Source of the DNA: Thermophilibacter mediterraneus
GTDB taxonomy: Bacteria; Actinomycetota; Coriobacteriia; Coriobacteriales; Atopobiaceae
Reading direction: 5' to 3'
DNA length: 64,000 nucleotides
Assembly: GCF_900119385.1 (NCBI RefSeq)
Contig: NZ_FPKO01000009.1
Location: 705,405-769,404, forward strand
In this document: one piece after another, positions 46,831-56,783 of the stretch
Position numbering within the stretch: position 1 is the stretch's first letter
Layout: every line of letters begins with the position of its first letter
Position numbers and translations under genes: made by a program
Notes under the pieces: model-generated
Seen by the model: the letters and a program-made list of their open reading frames with translations, nothing else
What the model was told of the DNA's origin: nothing
Databases searched by the model: none

Positions 46831-46903
46831 GCGTGCAAAAGGGACAGTCACTTTTGCACGCGCACATGACGGACGTGCAAAAGTGACTGTCCCTTTTGCA
46901 CGC
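46831..46903. repeat. GTGCAAA inverted-repeat element B (fabG-fabF gap)
   Basis: Perfect 30-base arms 46831-46860 and 46874-46903 around a 13-base loop, containing GTGCAAAAGGGACAGTCACT. It ends just before the fabF ribosome binding site. Compared with element A, base changes in one arm are matched in the other. Confidence 0.9.
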
Positions 46904-46916
46904 GTTGGGAGTTGAG

Positions 46917-48164
46917 ATGGAACACAGGGTTGCAATCACCGGCATCGGCGCCGTGACGCCGCTTGGCAACACTGCCCGGGAGACGTGGGACGGCATGGTG
47001 TCCGGCCGCTGCGGCATCGGCCCCATCACCCACTTCGATACCGAGGCCTTCAAGGTCAAGGTGGCCGCCGAGGTCAAGGGCTTCGACGCCGCGGCGCTGC
47101 TCGGCAAGCAGGAGGCCGCCCACCAGGACCCGTACGCGCAGTATGCCCTCGTCGCGTCGGACGAGGCCATGGCGGACTCCGGCCTGGACGCTGAGGGGGC
47201 GATTGACCACGAGCGCCTCGGCGTGTACGTCGGCTCGGGCGTGGGCGGAATCCAGTCCTACACCGACAACGTGCACACCATCGACGCGCGGGGCCCGAGG
47301 CGGGCGTCGCCGTTCATGATCACGATGATGATCTCCAACATGGCGACGGGTGCGATCGCCATCCGCCACAAGGCGCTCGGCCCCACCCTTCCCGTGGTCA
47401 CCGCCTGCGCCACCTCGGCGCACGCGGTGGGCGAGGCCTTCCGCGCCATCAAGCACGGCTATGCCGACGCCATCCTCGCCGGCGGCGCCGAGGCTGCCAT
47501 CATGCCCGACTCCATTGCGGGCTTCACGAGCTGTCGCGCCCTCACGACCAACCCCGACCCCGCAACCGCGTGCCGCCCCTTCGACGCGGACCGGGACGGC
47601 TTTGTCATGGGCGAGGGCGCCTGCGTGCTCGTGCTCGAGGAGTGGGACCATGCCGTGGCACGCGGGGCGCACATCTATGCCGAGGTCGTGGGCTACGGCA
47701 ACACCGATGACGCGCACCACATCACGAGCCCCGATCCCGAGGCCGCCGGCATCACCCGCGCCATTCGTCTCGCCGTCGAGGAGGGTGGCGTGAGACCCGA
47801 GGAGGGGCTCTACATCAACGCGCACGGCACCTCGACCAAGCTCAACGACGCGTCCGAGACGCTCGGCTTCAAGCAGGCCCTGGGCGAGGAGGCCGCCCGC
47901 GCAGCGCACGTCTCCTCCACCAAGTCCATGACCGGCCACATGATCGGCGCCACGGGTGCCGTCGAGGCCATGGCCTGCGCGCTCGCCCTCGAGAACGGCG
48001 TCGTGCCGCCCACAATCAACTACCGCACGCCGGACCCGGCGTGCGATCTCGACTACACGCCCAACGAGGCGGTGGAGTGCCAGCTCACCTGGGCGCTCTC
48101 CACCAACCTCGGATTCGGAGGACACAACGCCGCCCTGGCGCTGCGTGCCGTGGAGAGGAGCTAG
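46917..48164 (+). CDS. fabF: Beta-ketoacyl-ACP synthase II
   Basis: FabF elongates acyl-ACP chains with malonyl-ACP. The 415-residue enzyme has VAITGIGAVTPLGN, the active cysteine in VVTACATSAHAVGEAF, NAHGTSTKLND (first His), TKSMTGHMIGATGAVE (second His) and NLGFGGHNAAL. The start at 46917 follows GGGAG; an in-frame ATG 21 bases upstream lies inside the inverted repeat and is rejected. accB starts three bases after its stop. Confidence 0.97.
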   Translation: MEHRVAITGIGAVTPLGNTARETWDGMVSGRCGIGPITHFDTEAFKVKVAAEVKGFDAAALLGKQEAAHQDPYAQYALVASDEAMADSGLDAEGAIDHERLGVYVGSGVGGIQSYTDNVHTIDARGPRRASPFMITMMISNMATGAIAIRHKALGPTLPVVTACATSAHAVGEAFRAIKHGYADAILAGGAEAAIMPDSIAGFTSCRALTTNPDPATACRPFDADRDGFVMGEGACVLVLEEWDHAVARGAHIYAEVVGYGNTDDAHHITSPDPEAAGITRAIRLAVEEGGVRPEEGLYINAHGTSTKLNDASETLGFKQALGEEAARAAHVSSTKSMTGHMIGATGAVEAMACALALENGVVPPTINYRTPDPACDLDYTPNEAVECQLTWALSTNLGFGGHNAALALRAVERS

Positions 48165-48167
48165 CTC

Positions 48168-48572
48168 ATGGACGCTTCCAAGATCGCCCAGGTCGCTGAC
48201 ATCATGACGAGCCGTGGCCTCACGCGCGTGCGCGTGGAGGAGCCGGACGGCTCTGCCATCGAGCTGGAGTGCGGCCCCGTCGCGCCGGCCCCCGAGCCTG
48301 TCGCGGCGTCGGACGACGCGCCGCTCGACATGTCCCACACCACCGCCGTGCGCGCGCCGATGGTGGGCGTCTTCTACGCCGCCCCCGCTCCGGGCGCCGA
48401 GCCCTTCGTGCACGTCGGCTCGAAGGTCAAGAAGGGCGAGACCCTCTGCGTCATCGAGGCCATGAAGGTCATGAACGAGGTCACGGCCGAGGCCGACGGC
48501 GAGATCGTTGACATCTGCGTGCATGACGGCGACCTCGTCGAGTACGGTTGCTGCCTCATGAAGATCTACTAG
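48168..48572 (+). CDS. accB: Biotin carboxyl carrier protein of acetyl-CoA carboxylase
   Basis: The 134-residue BCCP has an N-terminal helix, a Pro/Ala linker (PVAPAPEPVAAS), and the biotinyl domain APMVGVFYAAPAPGAEPFV with the biotin-lysine motif IEAMKVMNEV. It is the substrate of the BirA encoded at 41.9-42.6 kb and works with AccC and the fused AccD-AccA downstream. Confidence 0.96.
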   Translation: MDASKIAQVADIMTSRGLTRVRVEEPDGSAIELECGPVAPAPEPVAASDDAPLDMSHTTAVRAPMVGVFYAAPAPGAEPFVHVGSKVKKGETLCVIEAMKVMNEVTAEADGEIVDICVHDGDLVEYGCCLMKIY

Positions 48573-48582
48573 GGGGGCAGAC

Positions 48583-48996
48583 ATGAACAGGGAAGAGCTC
48601 AAGAGCCTGCTTCCGCACCGAGAGCCCATGCTGCTCCTCGACGAGGCCGAGGTCGTGGACGGGGAGGCCCACGGCAAGATCACCATTACCGGGGACGAGT
48701 TCTTCGTCCAGGGCCACTTTCCGGGGAACCCCATCGTCCCCGGCGTCATCCAGTGCGAGATGCTGGCGCAGAACTGCTGTGTCCTGCTCGCCAACGATCT
48801 CGCGGCGAAGGGGGCCACGCCCTTCTACACGAGCCTCGACAAGGTGCGCTTCAAGCACCCCGTGCGCCCCGGCGACACGATCGAGCTCACGTGCCGCATC
48901 ACCAAGAGTCGCGGGCCCTTCCGCTTCGCCACGGGCGAGGCGCGCGTGAACGGGGAGCTCTGCTGCCAGGCGGAGATGTCGTTCGCGCTCATGTAG
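48583..48996 (+). CDS. fabZ: 3-hydroxyacyl-ACP dehydratase FabZ
   Basis: Hot-dog-fold dehydratase of the elongation cycle, 137 residues. LLPHREPMLLLDEAE, GHFPGNPIVPGVIQCEMLAQ (catalytic His and Glu) and KVRFKHPVRPGDTI are diagnostic. GGGGGGC precedes the ATG by a few bases. No fabA or fabM is present, so unsaturated fatty acid synthesis is not explained by this cluster. Confidence 0.96.
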   Translation: MNREELKSLLPHREPMLLLDEAEVVDGEAHGKITITGDEFFVQGHFPGNPIVPGVIQCEMLAQNCCVLLANDLAAKGATPFYTSLDKVRFKHPVRPGDTIELTCRITKSRGPFRFATGEARVNGELCCQAEMSFALM

Positions 48997-49010
48997 TGAC
49001 AACGCCGGCC

Positions 49011-49078
49011 GTGCAAAGGGGACAGTCACTTTTGCACGGCCGGCGCCGAGCGTGCAAAAGTGACTGTCCCCTTTGCAC
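49011..49078. repeat. GTGCAAA inverted-repeat element C (fabZ-accC gap)
   Basis: Perfect 27-base arms 49011-49037 (GTGCAAAGGGGACAGTCACT...) and 49052-49078 with a 14-base spacer. The flanks add GCCGGCC/GGCCGGC symmetry around the left arm. Confidence 0.9.
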
Positions 49079-49096
49079 GCAACCCGGGGAGGCAAG

Positions 49097-50437
49097 ATGT
49101 TCGACAAGATTCTCATTGCGAACCGCGGGGAGATCGCGGTTCGCGTGATACGCGCGTGCAAGGAGATGGGCGTCAGAACCGTTGCGGTCTACTCGACGGC
49201 GGACGCCGAGGCGCTCCACGTCGCCCTCGCCGACGAGGCCTACTGCATCGGAGGCCCTCGCCCCGCGGACTCCTACCTCAACGAGGACGCCATCCTCACC
49301 GTGGCGCTCAAGTCCGGCGCCAAGGCGATTCACCCGGGCTACGGGTTCTTCTCGGAGAACGCGCACTTCGCCCGCGAGTGCCAGGAGTGCGGCCTCGTCT
49401 TCGTGGGCCCCTCGGCCGAGGTCATCGAGCGCATGGGCGACAAGGACGCCGCGCGTCGGACCGCCCGCTCGGCGGGCGTGCCGATCGTCCCCGGCTGCGA
49501 CCTCCTCACGAGCCCCGAGGAGGCCGTGGCCGAGGCCGAGCGAATCGGCTGCCCCGTCCTCATCAAGGCCCGCTCGGGCGGCGGCGGTCGCGGCATCCGC
49601 AAGGTCGAGCGCGCGGAGGACGCCGCGCGGGCGTTCACCGAGGCGCGCGCGGAGGCCGAGGCCGCATTCGGCGACGGCGAGTGCTACATGGAGAAGTTCG
49701 TCTCGCCCGCCCACCACGTCGAGGTCCAGGTGCTGGCGGACGCGCACGGAAACGTGGTGTCGCTCGGCGAGCGCGAGTGCTCCGTCCAGCGCCGCAACCA
49801 GAAGCTCATCGAGGAGAGCCCCGCCCCGTGCCTGGATGCGCATCCCGGCGTGCGCGAGCGCATGCACAAGGCCGCGCGAGACCTCACGCGCGCCGTCGGC
49901 TACGTGGGCGTGGGCACGATCGAGTTCCTCTTTGCCGACGACGGTCAGTTCTACTTCATGGAGATGAACACCCGGCTGCAGGTCGAGCACCCCGTCACGG
50001 AGTTCGTGAGCGGCGTCGACCTCGTCAAGTGGCAGCTTCGCGTGGCGGCCGGCCGGGAGCTGCCCTTCTCCCAGGACGACATCTCCATTGCCAACCACGC
50101 CATCGAGTGCCGAATCAACGCGGAGACGCCCGAGTTCCTGCCGTCGTGCGGCGAGGTCACCATGCTGCACGTGCCCGGCGGCCCGCTCGTGCGCTTCGAC
50201 TCGGCGCTCTACGTGGGTGCCGTCGTGCCGCCGTACTACGACTCGCTGCTCGGCAAGCTCATCGTGTGCTCCTCGACGCGCGAGGAGGCCATCCGAAAGA
50301 TGCGCTCCGCCCTGGGCGAGCTCGTGATCGAGGGCGTGGCGGAGAACAGCGAGCTGCACCTCGACATCCTCTCCAACCCCGAGTTCGTCTCGGGGAACTA
50401 CCACACCAACCTGATGGAGCACCTCTATGAGCAGTAG
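49097..50437 (+). CDS. accC: Acetyl-CoA carboxylase biotin carboxylase subunit
   Basis: Carboxylates biotin on AccB using ATP and bicarbonate. The 446-residue ATP-grasp enzyme has KILIANRGEIAVRVIRACKE, HPGYGFFSENAHFA, the glycine-rich lid ARSGGGGRGIRKV, MEMNTRLQVEHPVTE and PPYYDSLLGKLIV. The ATG at 49097 follows GGGGAGG; an ATG at 49073 is inside the inverted repeat. accD-accA begins 11 bases before its end. Confidence 0.97.
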   Translation: MFDKILIANRGEIAVRVIRACKEMGVRTVAVYSTADAEALHVALADEAYCIGGPRPADSYLNEDAILTVALKSGAKAIHPGYGFFSENAHFARECQECGLVFVGPSAEVIERMGDKDAARRTARSAGVPIVPGCDLLTSPEEAVAEAERIGCPVLIKARSGGGGRGIRKVERAEDAARAFTEARAEAEAAFGDGECYMEKFVSPAHHVEVQVLADAHGNVVSLGERECSVQRRNQKLIEESPAPCLDAHPGVRERMHKAARDLTRAVGYVGVGTIEFLFADDGQFYFMEMNTRLQVEHPVTEFVSGVDLVKWQLRVAAGRELPFSQDDISIANHAIECRINAETPEFLPSCGEVTMLHVPGGPLVRFDSALYVGAVVPPYYDSLLGKLIVCSSTREEAIRKMRSALGELVIEGVAENSELHLDILSNPEFVSGNYHTNLMEHLYEQ

Positions 50438-52151
50438 GAGAGAGAAGAGCGTCAACGCGCTCGAGGGGCCGGTGACCGACGTCGCTGCCGAGTTCCCCGA
50501 GCGCCACGTCCTCGTCAAGTGCCCGGGATGCCGGCGCGTCATCGACCAGACCAAGCTCCGGGACAACCTCGACGTGTGTCCTCGCTGCGGCCACCACCTG
50601 CGCCTGTCCGGCAGGAAGCGCATGCGCGTCACGGTTGACGCGGGGACGTTCGAGGAGTGGGACCGCGACCTCGCCGCAACGGACTTCCTCGAGTTCCCCG
50701 GCTACCCCGAGAAGCTCGAGGCGGCGCGCGAGAAGAGCCACGAGGCGGATGCGGTGGTCTGCGGCCGCGGCCTCGTGGGAGGGCACGACTGTGCCCTGTT
50801 CTTCATGAACGCCGACTTCATGATGGGCTCGATGGGCTCGGTCGTGGGCGAGAAGATCTGCCGCGTCTTCGAGCGCGCCACCGAGCTCGGCCTTCCCGTC
50901 GTGGGATTCACCGTCTCCGGCGGCGCCCGCATGCAGGAGGGCACGACCTCGCTCATGCAGATGGCCAAGGTCTCCGCCGCCGTCAGGCGTCACTCCGAGG
51001 CGGGGCTGTTCTACGTGACCGTCCTCACCGACCCCACCACCGGCGGCGTCACCGCGAGCTTTGCCATGGAGGGTGACGTCATCATCGCCGAGCCCGGCGC
51101 GCTCGTGGGCTTTGCCGGTCCGCGCGTCATCGAGCAGACCACCCACAAGCGCCTCCCCGCCGGCTTCCAGCGCGCCGAGTTCCTGCTCGAGCACGGGTTC
51201 TGCGACCTCATCGTCACGCGCGGCGACATGGTGGCGACCCTCTCCGAGCTGCTTGCCCTGCACGAGGGCGTCGCGCCGGCGACGGGCGCGCCGCACGCCC
51301 TCTCCCATGAGGAGCCGCGGGGCCGCAGGTCCTCTCGCGCGCGCCGCGCGCCGGAGCCCGAGACCGCCTACGACATCGTCAAGCTCACGCGATCCACTGA
51401 CCGGGCGACGTCGCTCGAGCTCATCGAGCGATCGCTCGACGGCTTCGTCGAGCTGCACGGGGACCGCCTCTTCGCCGACGACGCGGCGGTCGTGGCGGGC
51501 ATCGGGTGGAAGGGCGACCGCGTGATGACCGTCGTGGCCATCGAGCGCGGGAGCTCCACCAAGGAGCGCGTGCGCAGGAACTTCGGCATGGCGCACCCCG
51601 AGGGCTACCGAAAGGCGCAGCGCCTCATGCGGCAGGCCGAGAAGTTCCACCGTCCCGTTCTCTGCCTCGTGGACACCTCTGGGGCCTACTGCGGGATCGG
51701 GGCGGAGGAGCGCGGGCAGGGCGAGGCCATCGCGTCGAGCCTCGTGGAGATGAGCGGCCTGTCCACCCCCATCGTGAGCGTCGTGGTGGGGGAGGGCGGC
51801 TCGGGCGGCGCCCTGGCGCTCGCCGTCGCCGACCGCGTCCTCATGCTCGGGAGCGCCGCGTACTCCGTGGTGAGCCCCGAGGGGTGCGCATCGATCATCT
51901 GGAAGGACGCCAAGCGGGCCGACGAGGCCGCCGAGGCGCTGCGCATCACGGCCCCGGACCTCGCGAGGCTCGGTATCATTGACGGCGTGGTGCCCGACTT
52001 CGGGCTCACGCACGCCGAGATTGCCCACGACCTCATGCGCGAGGTCGAGCTCGCACTCGACGAGCTCGACGGGCTCTCGTCGGACGAGCTCGTGTCGAGG
52101 CGATACGACAAGTTCCGTGCAATGGGAGGCGACCGCATATGCTCTCGATAG
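50427..52151 (+). CDS. accDA: Acetyl-CoA carboxylase carboxyltransferase, fused beta-alpha (AccD-AccA)
   Basis: One 574-residue chain carries both carboxyltransferase halves that are separate in E. coli. Residues 1 to about 290 are AccD: a zinc ribbon (KCPGCRR, VCPRCGHH) and GGARMQEGTTSLMQMAKVSA. A basic linker (about 290-310) leads to AccA: FVELHGDRLFADDAAVVAGI, GMAHPEGYRKAQRLM, PEGCASIIWKDA. The join has no frameshift or internal stop. It overlaps accC by 11 and degV by 13 bases. Confidence 0.94.
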   Translation: MSSRREKSVNALEGPVTDVAAEFPERHVLVKCPGCRRVIDQTKLRDNLDVCPRCGHHLRLSGRKRMRVTVDAGTFEEWDRDLAATDFLEFPGYPEKLEAAREKSHEADAVVCGRGLVGGHDCALFFMNADFMMGSMGSVVGEKICRVFERATELGLPVVGFTVSGGARMQEGTTSLMQMAKVSAAVRRHSEAGLFYVTVLTDPTTGGVTASFAMEGDVIIAEPGALVGFAGPRVIEQTTHKRLPAGFQRAEFLLEHGFCDLIVTRGDMVATLSELLALHEGVAPATGAPHALSHEEPRGRRSSRARRAPEPETAYDIVKLTRSTDRATSLELIERSLDGFVELHGDRLFADDAAVVAGIGWKGDRVMTVVAIERGSSTKERVRRNFGMAHPEGYRKAQRLMRQAEKFHRPVLCLVDTSGAYCGIGAEERGQGEAIASSLVEMSGLSTPIVSVVVGEGGSGGALALAVADRVLMLGSAAYSVVSPEGCASIIWKDAKRADEAAEALRITAPDLARLGIIDGVVPDFGLTHAEIAHDLMREVELALDELDGLSSDELVSRRYDKFRAMGGDRICSR

Positions 52152-52957
52152 TCTCTGACTCCACCTGCGGCCTCACGCGCGAGGAGGCCGCCGAGCTGGG
52201 CGTCGACGTCGTGCCGATGTCCTACTCCATCGACTCGTCGCTGCGCAGCGAGGGCTTTGTCGGCGAGAACGGCGACTACGCCGAGCTGCTCGACTCGGGA
52301 CACCACATCGCCACGCAGGCGGTGCGGACGTCGACCTTCGAGGCGGTCTTTCGCCGTCACCTCGACGAGGGCGACGACGTGCTGTGCGTCACCATCTCCT
52401 CGCGCCTCTCGGGCGCCTATCGCAGCGCCGAGGACGCCGCGTCGCTCGTGCAGAGCCCGCGCCTGGCGGTGCTCGACTCATGGGTGACGGCGGGGGCGCT
52501 CGAGTTCCTGCTGCGTCGTGCCCGCGCCCTCGCCGACGGCGGTTGCTCGCTCGACGAGATCGTGGACGACCTGACCGAGCTGCGGGGCGGCACGCGCATC
52601 GTCTTCAGCGTCCCCGACATGGAGGCGCTCTCGCGCAGCGGCCGTCTCGGCGCGATCAGGAGGGCGGTGGCGACCAAGCTCAACCGCTACCCCGTGATGG
52701 AGCTTCAGGAGGGCGGCATCGTCAAGCTCTCGGACGGGCGCGGCGCGCGCGGCATGGCGGCGGAGATGGTCGACCGAGTTCCCGGCGAGACCTCCGACCT
52801 CGTGATCTCCCACTTCGGTCCGCGCGGCGACGAGGCGCGTGAGGTCTTCCTCGCGGCGCGCACGCGCTTCCCCGAGGCGAGGATTCGCGTCAAGGACGGC
52901 GGCCCGGTGCTTGCGGAGCACCTCGGCGTCGGTGCCGTGGGGCTCGCCTGGGCGTAG
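52139..52957 (+). CDS. DegV family (FakB-like) fatty-acid-binding protein
   Basis: A 272-residue DegV protein: SIVSDSTCGLTREEAAELGV at the N-terminus, the conserved CVTISSRLSGAYRSAEDAA and FSVPDMEALSRSGRLGA. In Gram-positive bacteria DegV/FakB proteins hold a fatty acid in a closed pocket and present it to the kinase FakA. Its last place in the fab-acc operon, with a 13-base overlap with accD-accA, supports a lipid role; no fakA is in the window. Confidence 0.88.
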   Translation: MLSIVSDSTCGLTREEAAELGVDVVPMSYSIDSSLRSEGFVGENGDYAELLDSGHHIATQAVRTSTFEAVFRRHLDEGDDVLCVTISSRLSGAYRSAEDAASLVQSPRLAVLDSWVTAGALEFLLRRARALADGGCSLDEIVDDLTELRGGTRIVFSVPDMEALSRSGRLGAIRRAVATKLNRYPVMELQEGGIVKLSDGRGARGMAAEMVDRVPGETSDLVISHFGPRGDEAREVFLAARTRFPEARIRVKDGGPVLAEHLGVGAVGLAWA

Positions 52958-53089
52958 GCGTCCCGGGAGCACGCCCCATGCGCGTTCGGGGGCGATGGCC
53001 CGATGAGTTCGGACGGGCGTACTTCTCGCCGAAGCGCGAGGGTGCGCCCGTCTGCGTTTGCGCGGCCTCGCGTGAAGGAGCCGTGGAGG

Positions 53090-53103
53090 ATGGATACGCC
53101 CGG
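53090..53103 (+). promoter_or_regulatory. Recurrent motif ATGGATACGCCCGG, copy 2
   Basis: Identical to copy 1 at 26040. It begins 26 bases before the -35 box of the rpsL promoter; the -10 box begins 49 bases from the motif start here and 50 in copy 1. Confidence 0.5.
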
Positions 53104-53115
53104 GTCCGTGGCGTT

Positions 53116-53144
53116 TTGACAACAGGTGCCCGTGGGCGTAGAGT
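53116..53144 (+). promoter_or_regulatory. Promoter of rpsL-rpsG-fusA-rpsJ
   Basis: TTGACA (53116-53121) and TAGAGT (53139-53144), 17-base spacer, 88 bases before the rpsL start codon. Confidence 0.8.
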
Positions 53145-53231
53145 TCATCGTCGCGTCAATCCGGGGCAGAGGTGCTGCTCGGCCCTTGAATACGAGAAAA
53201 GAGCACGTCGATAGTATAGAAGGAGAGAGCT

Positions 53232-53603
53232 TTGCCTACTATCAACCAGCTGGTTCGCAACGGGCGCGTGAGCGTCAAGTCGAAGTCCAAGAACGCCGCC
53301 CTGCAGCACAACCCCCAGAAGCGCGGCGTCTGCACCCGCGTCTTCACCACCACCCCGAAGAAGCCGAACTCGGCCCTGCGCAAGGTCGCCCGTGTTCGCC
53401 TCGTCAACGGCATCGAGGTCACGGCCTACATCCCCGGTGAGGGCCACAACCTCCAGGAGCACTCCATCGTCCTGATCCGCGGCGGCCGCGTGCGCGACCT
53501 CCCCGGCGTCCGCTACAAGATCATCCGCGGTGCCTATGACTGCGCCGCCGTCCAGAACCGCCAGAAGGCCCGTTCTCGCTACGGCACCAAGCGCCCCAAG
53601 TAG
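53232..53603 (+). CDS. rpsL: 30S ribosomal protein S12
   Basis: S12 is part of the decoding centre. The 123-residue protein starts with TTG after AAGGAGAGAG and has [27 protein letters not shown] (lysine at the streptomycin position, sensitive type) and [12 protein letters not shown]. The upstream 274-base gap holds motif copy 2 and a strong promoter but no gene. Confidence 0.98.
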   Translation: MPTINQLVRNGRVSVKSKSKNAALQHNPQKRGVCTRVFTTTPKKPNSALRKVARVRLVNGIEVTAYIPGEGHNLQEHSIVLIRGGRVRDLPGVRYKIIRGAYDCAAVQNRQKARSRYGTKRPK

Positions 53604-53644
53604 TCACACCGCGTAAACGTACCTAAGATCTGAGGAGATAGAAC

Positions 53645-54118
<474 letters not shown>

Positions 54119-54144
54119 TTCGCTGATCCGAGGAGAAGCTACCT

Positions 54145-56241
54145 ATGGCAAAGGTTAAGTACCAGCTCAAGGACATGCGCAACATCGGCATCATGGCGCA
54201 CATCGATGCCGGCAAGACCACCACGACCGAGCGCATCCTCTACTACACGGGCAAGACCCACAAGATCGGCGAGGTTCACGACGGCGCTGCGACCATGGAC
54301 TGGATGGTCCAGGAGCAGGAGCGCGGCGTGACCATCACCTCCGCGGCCACCACGTGCTTCTGGAAGGACCACGTCATCCAGATCATCGACACCCCGGGCC
54401 ACGTTGACTTCACCTCCGAGGTCGAGCGCTGCCTGCGCGTCCTCGACGGCGCGGTCGCGGTCTTCGACGCCGTCGCTGGCGTCCAGCCGCAGTCCGAGAC
54501 CGTCTGGCGTCAGGCCACCACGTACGGCGTTCCCCGCATCGCCTTCATCAACAAGTTCGACCGCGTGGGCGCCGACTTCTTCCACGCCATCGAGACCATG
54601 AAGGACCGCCTGCACGCCAACGCCGTCGCGGCCCAGATTCCCATGGGCGCCGAGTCCAACTTCTGGGGTCTCGTCGACCTGGTCACCATGACCGCGTGGG
54701 ACTTCAAGGAGGACTCCAAGGGCATGATCTACCCGGAGCCCATGGACTCCATCCCCGAGGAGTTCGTCGACCTCGCGCAGGAGAAGCGCGAGGAGCTGCT
54801 CGACGCCGCCTCCAACTTCTCCGACGAGATCATGGAGGCCGTCCTCGAGGAGCAGGAGGTTCCCGTCGACACCCTGAAGGCCGCTCTTCGCAAGGGCGTC
54901 ATCGACGGCGAGCTCAACCTCGTCTTTGTTGGCTCCGCGTACAAGAACAAGGGCATCCAGGAGCTCCTCGACGCCGTCGTCGACTACCTCCCGAGCCCGC
55001 TTGACGTCACCGAGATCGACGGCACGAACCTCAAGGGCGAGCCCGAGGTCCGTCACGCTGACGTCAAGGAGCCCTTCTCCGCCCTCGCCTTCAAGATCAT
55101 GACCGACCCGTACGTGGGCAAGCTCACCTACATCCGCGTCTACTCTGGTCAGGCCGAGGCCGGTTCCTACGTCTACAACTCGGTCAAGGACAACCGCGAG
55201 CGCCTGGGCCGCATCCTCGAGATGAACGCCAACGACCGCGTTGACCGCGAGGAGTGCTCCGCCGGTGACATCGTCGCCTGCGTCGGTCTCAAGAACACCA
55301 CCACCGGTGAGACTCTCTGCGACGAGAAGCACCCCATCATCCTCGAGTCCATCGAGTTCGCCACCCCGGTCATCTCCGTCGCGGTCGAGCCCAAGACCAA
55401 GGCCGAGCAGGACAAGATGTCCGTTGGCCTCGCCAAGCTCGCCGAGGAGGACCCGACCTTCCAGGTCCACACCGATCACGAGACCGGCCAGACCATCATC
55501 TCCGGCATGGGCGAGCTGCACCTCGAGATCATCGTCGACCGCCTGCGCCGCGAGTTCAAGGTCGACTGCAACGTGGGCAAGCCGCAGGTTGCCTACCGCG
55601 AGACCGCCGGCAAGGCCGTCATGCACGCCGAGGGCAAGTTCGTCCGCCAGTCCGGTGGTCGCGGCCAGTACGGCCACGCGGTCATCGACATGGAGCCCAA
55701 CGAGGAGGGCAAGGGCTACGAGTTCGAGAACGCCATCGTCGGTGGCGTCATCCCGAAGGAGTACATCCCCTCGATCGACAAGGGCATCCAGGAGGCGCTC
55801 GAGAGCGGCGTCATCGCTGGCTACCCGGTCGTCGACATCAAGGTGAAGCTCATCGACGGCTCCTACCACGAGGTCGACTCCTCTGAGGCCGCCTTCAAGA
55901 TCGCCGGCTCCATGGCCATCAAGGACGCCCTCAAGAAGTCCGATCCCGTCCTGCTCGAGCCCATCGAGGAGGTCGAGGTCGAGACCCCCGAGCAGTACAT
56001 GGGTGACGTCATGGGCAACCTCTCCAGCCGCCGCGGCAAGATCGAGGGCATGGAGGACCGTCGCGACACCAAGGTCATTCGCGCCAAGGTGCCCCTGGGC
56101 GAGATGTTCGGCTACGCCACCGACCTCCGCTCCCAGACGCAGGGCCGTGCGAGCTACACCATGCAGTTCGACTCCTACGAGCCCGTCCCGAAGAACATTC
56201 GCGACGAGATCGTCGCCAAGAACGGCGGAAGCGCTTCTTAA
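54145..56241 (+). CDS. fusA: Translation elongation factor G
   Basis: EF-G moves tRNAs and mRNA through the ribosome. The 698-residue GTPase has [15 protein letters not shown] (G1), [13 protein letters not shown] (switch), [14 protein letters not shown] (G3) and [10 protein letters not shown] (G4), followed by domains II-V ending in a block with [20 protein letters not shown]. Length and order are standard. In many bacteria tuf follows fusA; here rpsJ follows and tuf is near 26.5 kb. Confidence 0.98.
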   Translation: MAKVKYQLKDMRNIGIMAHIDAGKTTTTERILYYTGKTHKIGEVHDGAATMDWMVQEQERGVTITSAATTCFWKDHVIQIIDTPGHVDFTSEVERCLRVLDGAVAVFDAVAGVQPQSETVWRQATTYGVPRIAFINKFDRVGADFFHAIETMKDRLHANAVAAQIPMGAESNFWGLVDLVTMTAWDFKEDSKGMIYPEPMDSIPEEFVDLAQEKREELLDAASNFSDEIMEAVLEEQEVPVDTLKAALRKGVIDGELNLVFVGSAYKNKGIQELLDAVVDYLPSPLDVTEIDGTNLKGEPEVRHADVKEPFSALAFKIMTDPYVGKLTYIRVYSGQAEAGSYVYNSVKDNRERLGRILEMNANDRVDREECSAGDIVACVGLKNTTTGETLCDEKHPIILESIEFATPVISVAVEPKTKAEQDKMSVGLAKLAEEDPTFQVHTDHETGQTIISGMGELHLEIIVDRLRREFKVDCNVGKPQVAYRETAGKAVMHAEGKFVRQSGGRGQYGHAVIDMEPNEEGKGYEFENAIVGGVIPKEYIPSIDKGIQEALESGVIAGYPVVDIKVKLIDGSYHEVDSSEAAFKIAGSMAIKDALKKSDPVLLEPIEEVEVETPEQYMGDVMGNLSSRRGKIEGMEDRRDTKVIRAKVPLGEMFGYATDLRSQTQGRASYTMQFDSYEPVPKNIRDEIVAKNGGSAS

Positions 56242-56280
56242 GTCAACGACCACGAGCCCTAGCTCATTTGGAGGTACACA

Positions 56281-56589
56281 GTGTCAAGCCAGAAGATCAG
56301 GATTCGCCTCAAGGGCTACGACCACGAGGTCGTTGATCAGTCCGCGAAGCTCATCGTCGACACCGCCCAGAAGACCGGTGCCCGCGTGTCCGGCCCCATC
56401 CCCCTGCCCACCGAGCGCAACCTCTACACGGTCATCCGCTCGCCGCACAAGGACAAGGACTCCCGCGAGCAGTTCGAGATGCGCACCCACAAGCGCCTCA
56501 TTGACATCCTCGATCCCTCGCCCTCCACGGTCGACTCGCTCATGCGCCTCGACCTTCCCGCGGGCGTTGACATCGAGATCAAGCTCTAA
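56281..56589 (+). CDS. rpsJ: 30S ribosomal protein S10
   Basis: S10 (NusE) also joins antitermination complexes. The 102-residue protein starts with GTG after GGAGGTACACA and has [36 protein letters not shown] and [14 protein letters not shown] large hairpin follows, and the next ribosomal gene rplC is 1.8 kb away, so the S10 operon is split here. Confidence 0.98.
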   Translation: MSSQKIRIRLKGYDHEVVDQSAKLIVDTAQKTGARVSGPIPLPTERNLYTVIRSPHKDKDSREQFEMRTHKRLIDILDPSPSTVDSLMRLDLPAGVDIEIKL

Positions 56590-56613
56590 GGCCACTCGCC
56601 TGTAGCAACCTGG

Positions 56614-56679
56614 GAGCCCCCGGGCTTGCACGCGGAAGCGCACGTACGTGAAGCTTCCGCTTGGCAAGCCAGGGGGCTC
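56614..56679 (+). terminator. Large stem-loop after rpsJ
   Basis: GAGCCCCC/GGGGGCTC outer arms (56614-56621 and 56672-56679) continue inward as GGCTTGC/GCAAGCC and GCGGAAGC/GCTTCCGC with small bulges, a hairpin of 66 bases followed by TTGCTGT. Termination of the rpsL-rpsJ transcript is likely. Confidence 0.7.
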
Positions 56680-56783
56680 TTGCTGTCGGTCGGTGGGGCA
56701 CGACCGTCTGGACGGGCCTGTTGCCAACTCGAAACCTTGGGACGCTACCATGGCGAGAAGAACGGTGACGTTGGGGGGCTGCC

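Noticed and set aside
46831-46903. CRISPR array or part of one
   Set aside because: The repeats are inverted pairs, not regularly spaced direct repeats with unique spacers, and no cas genes are nearby.
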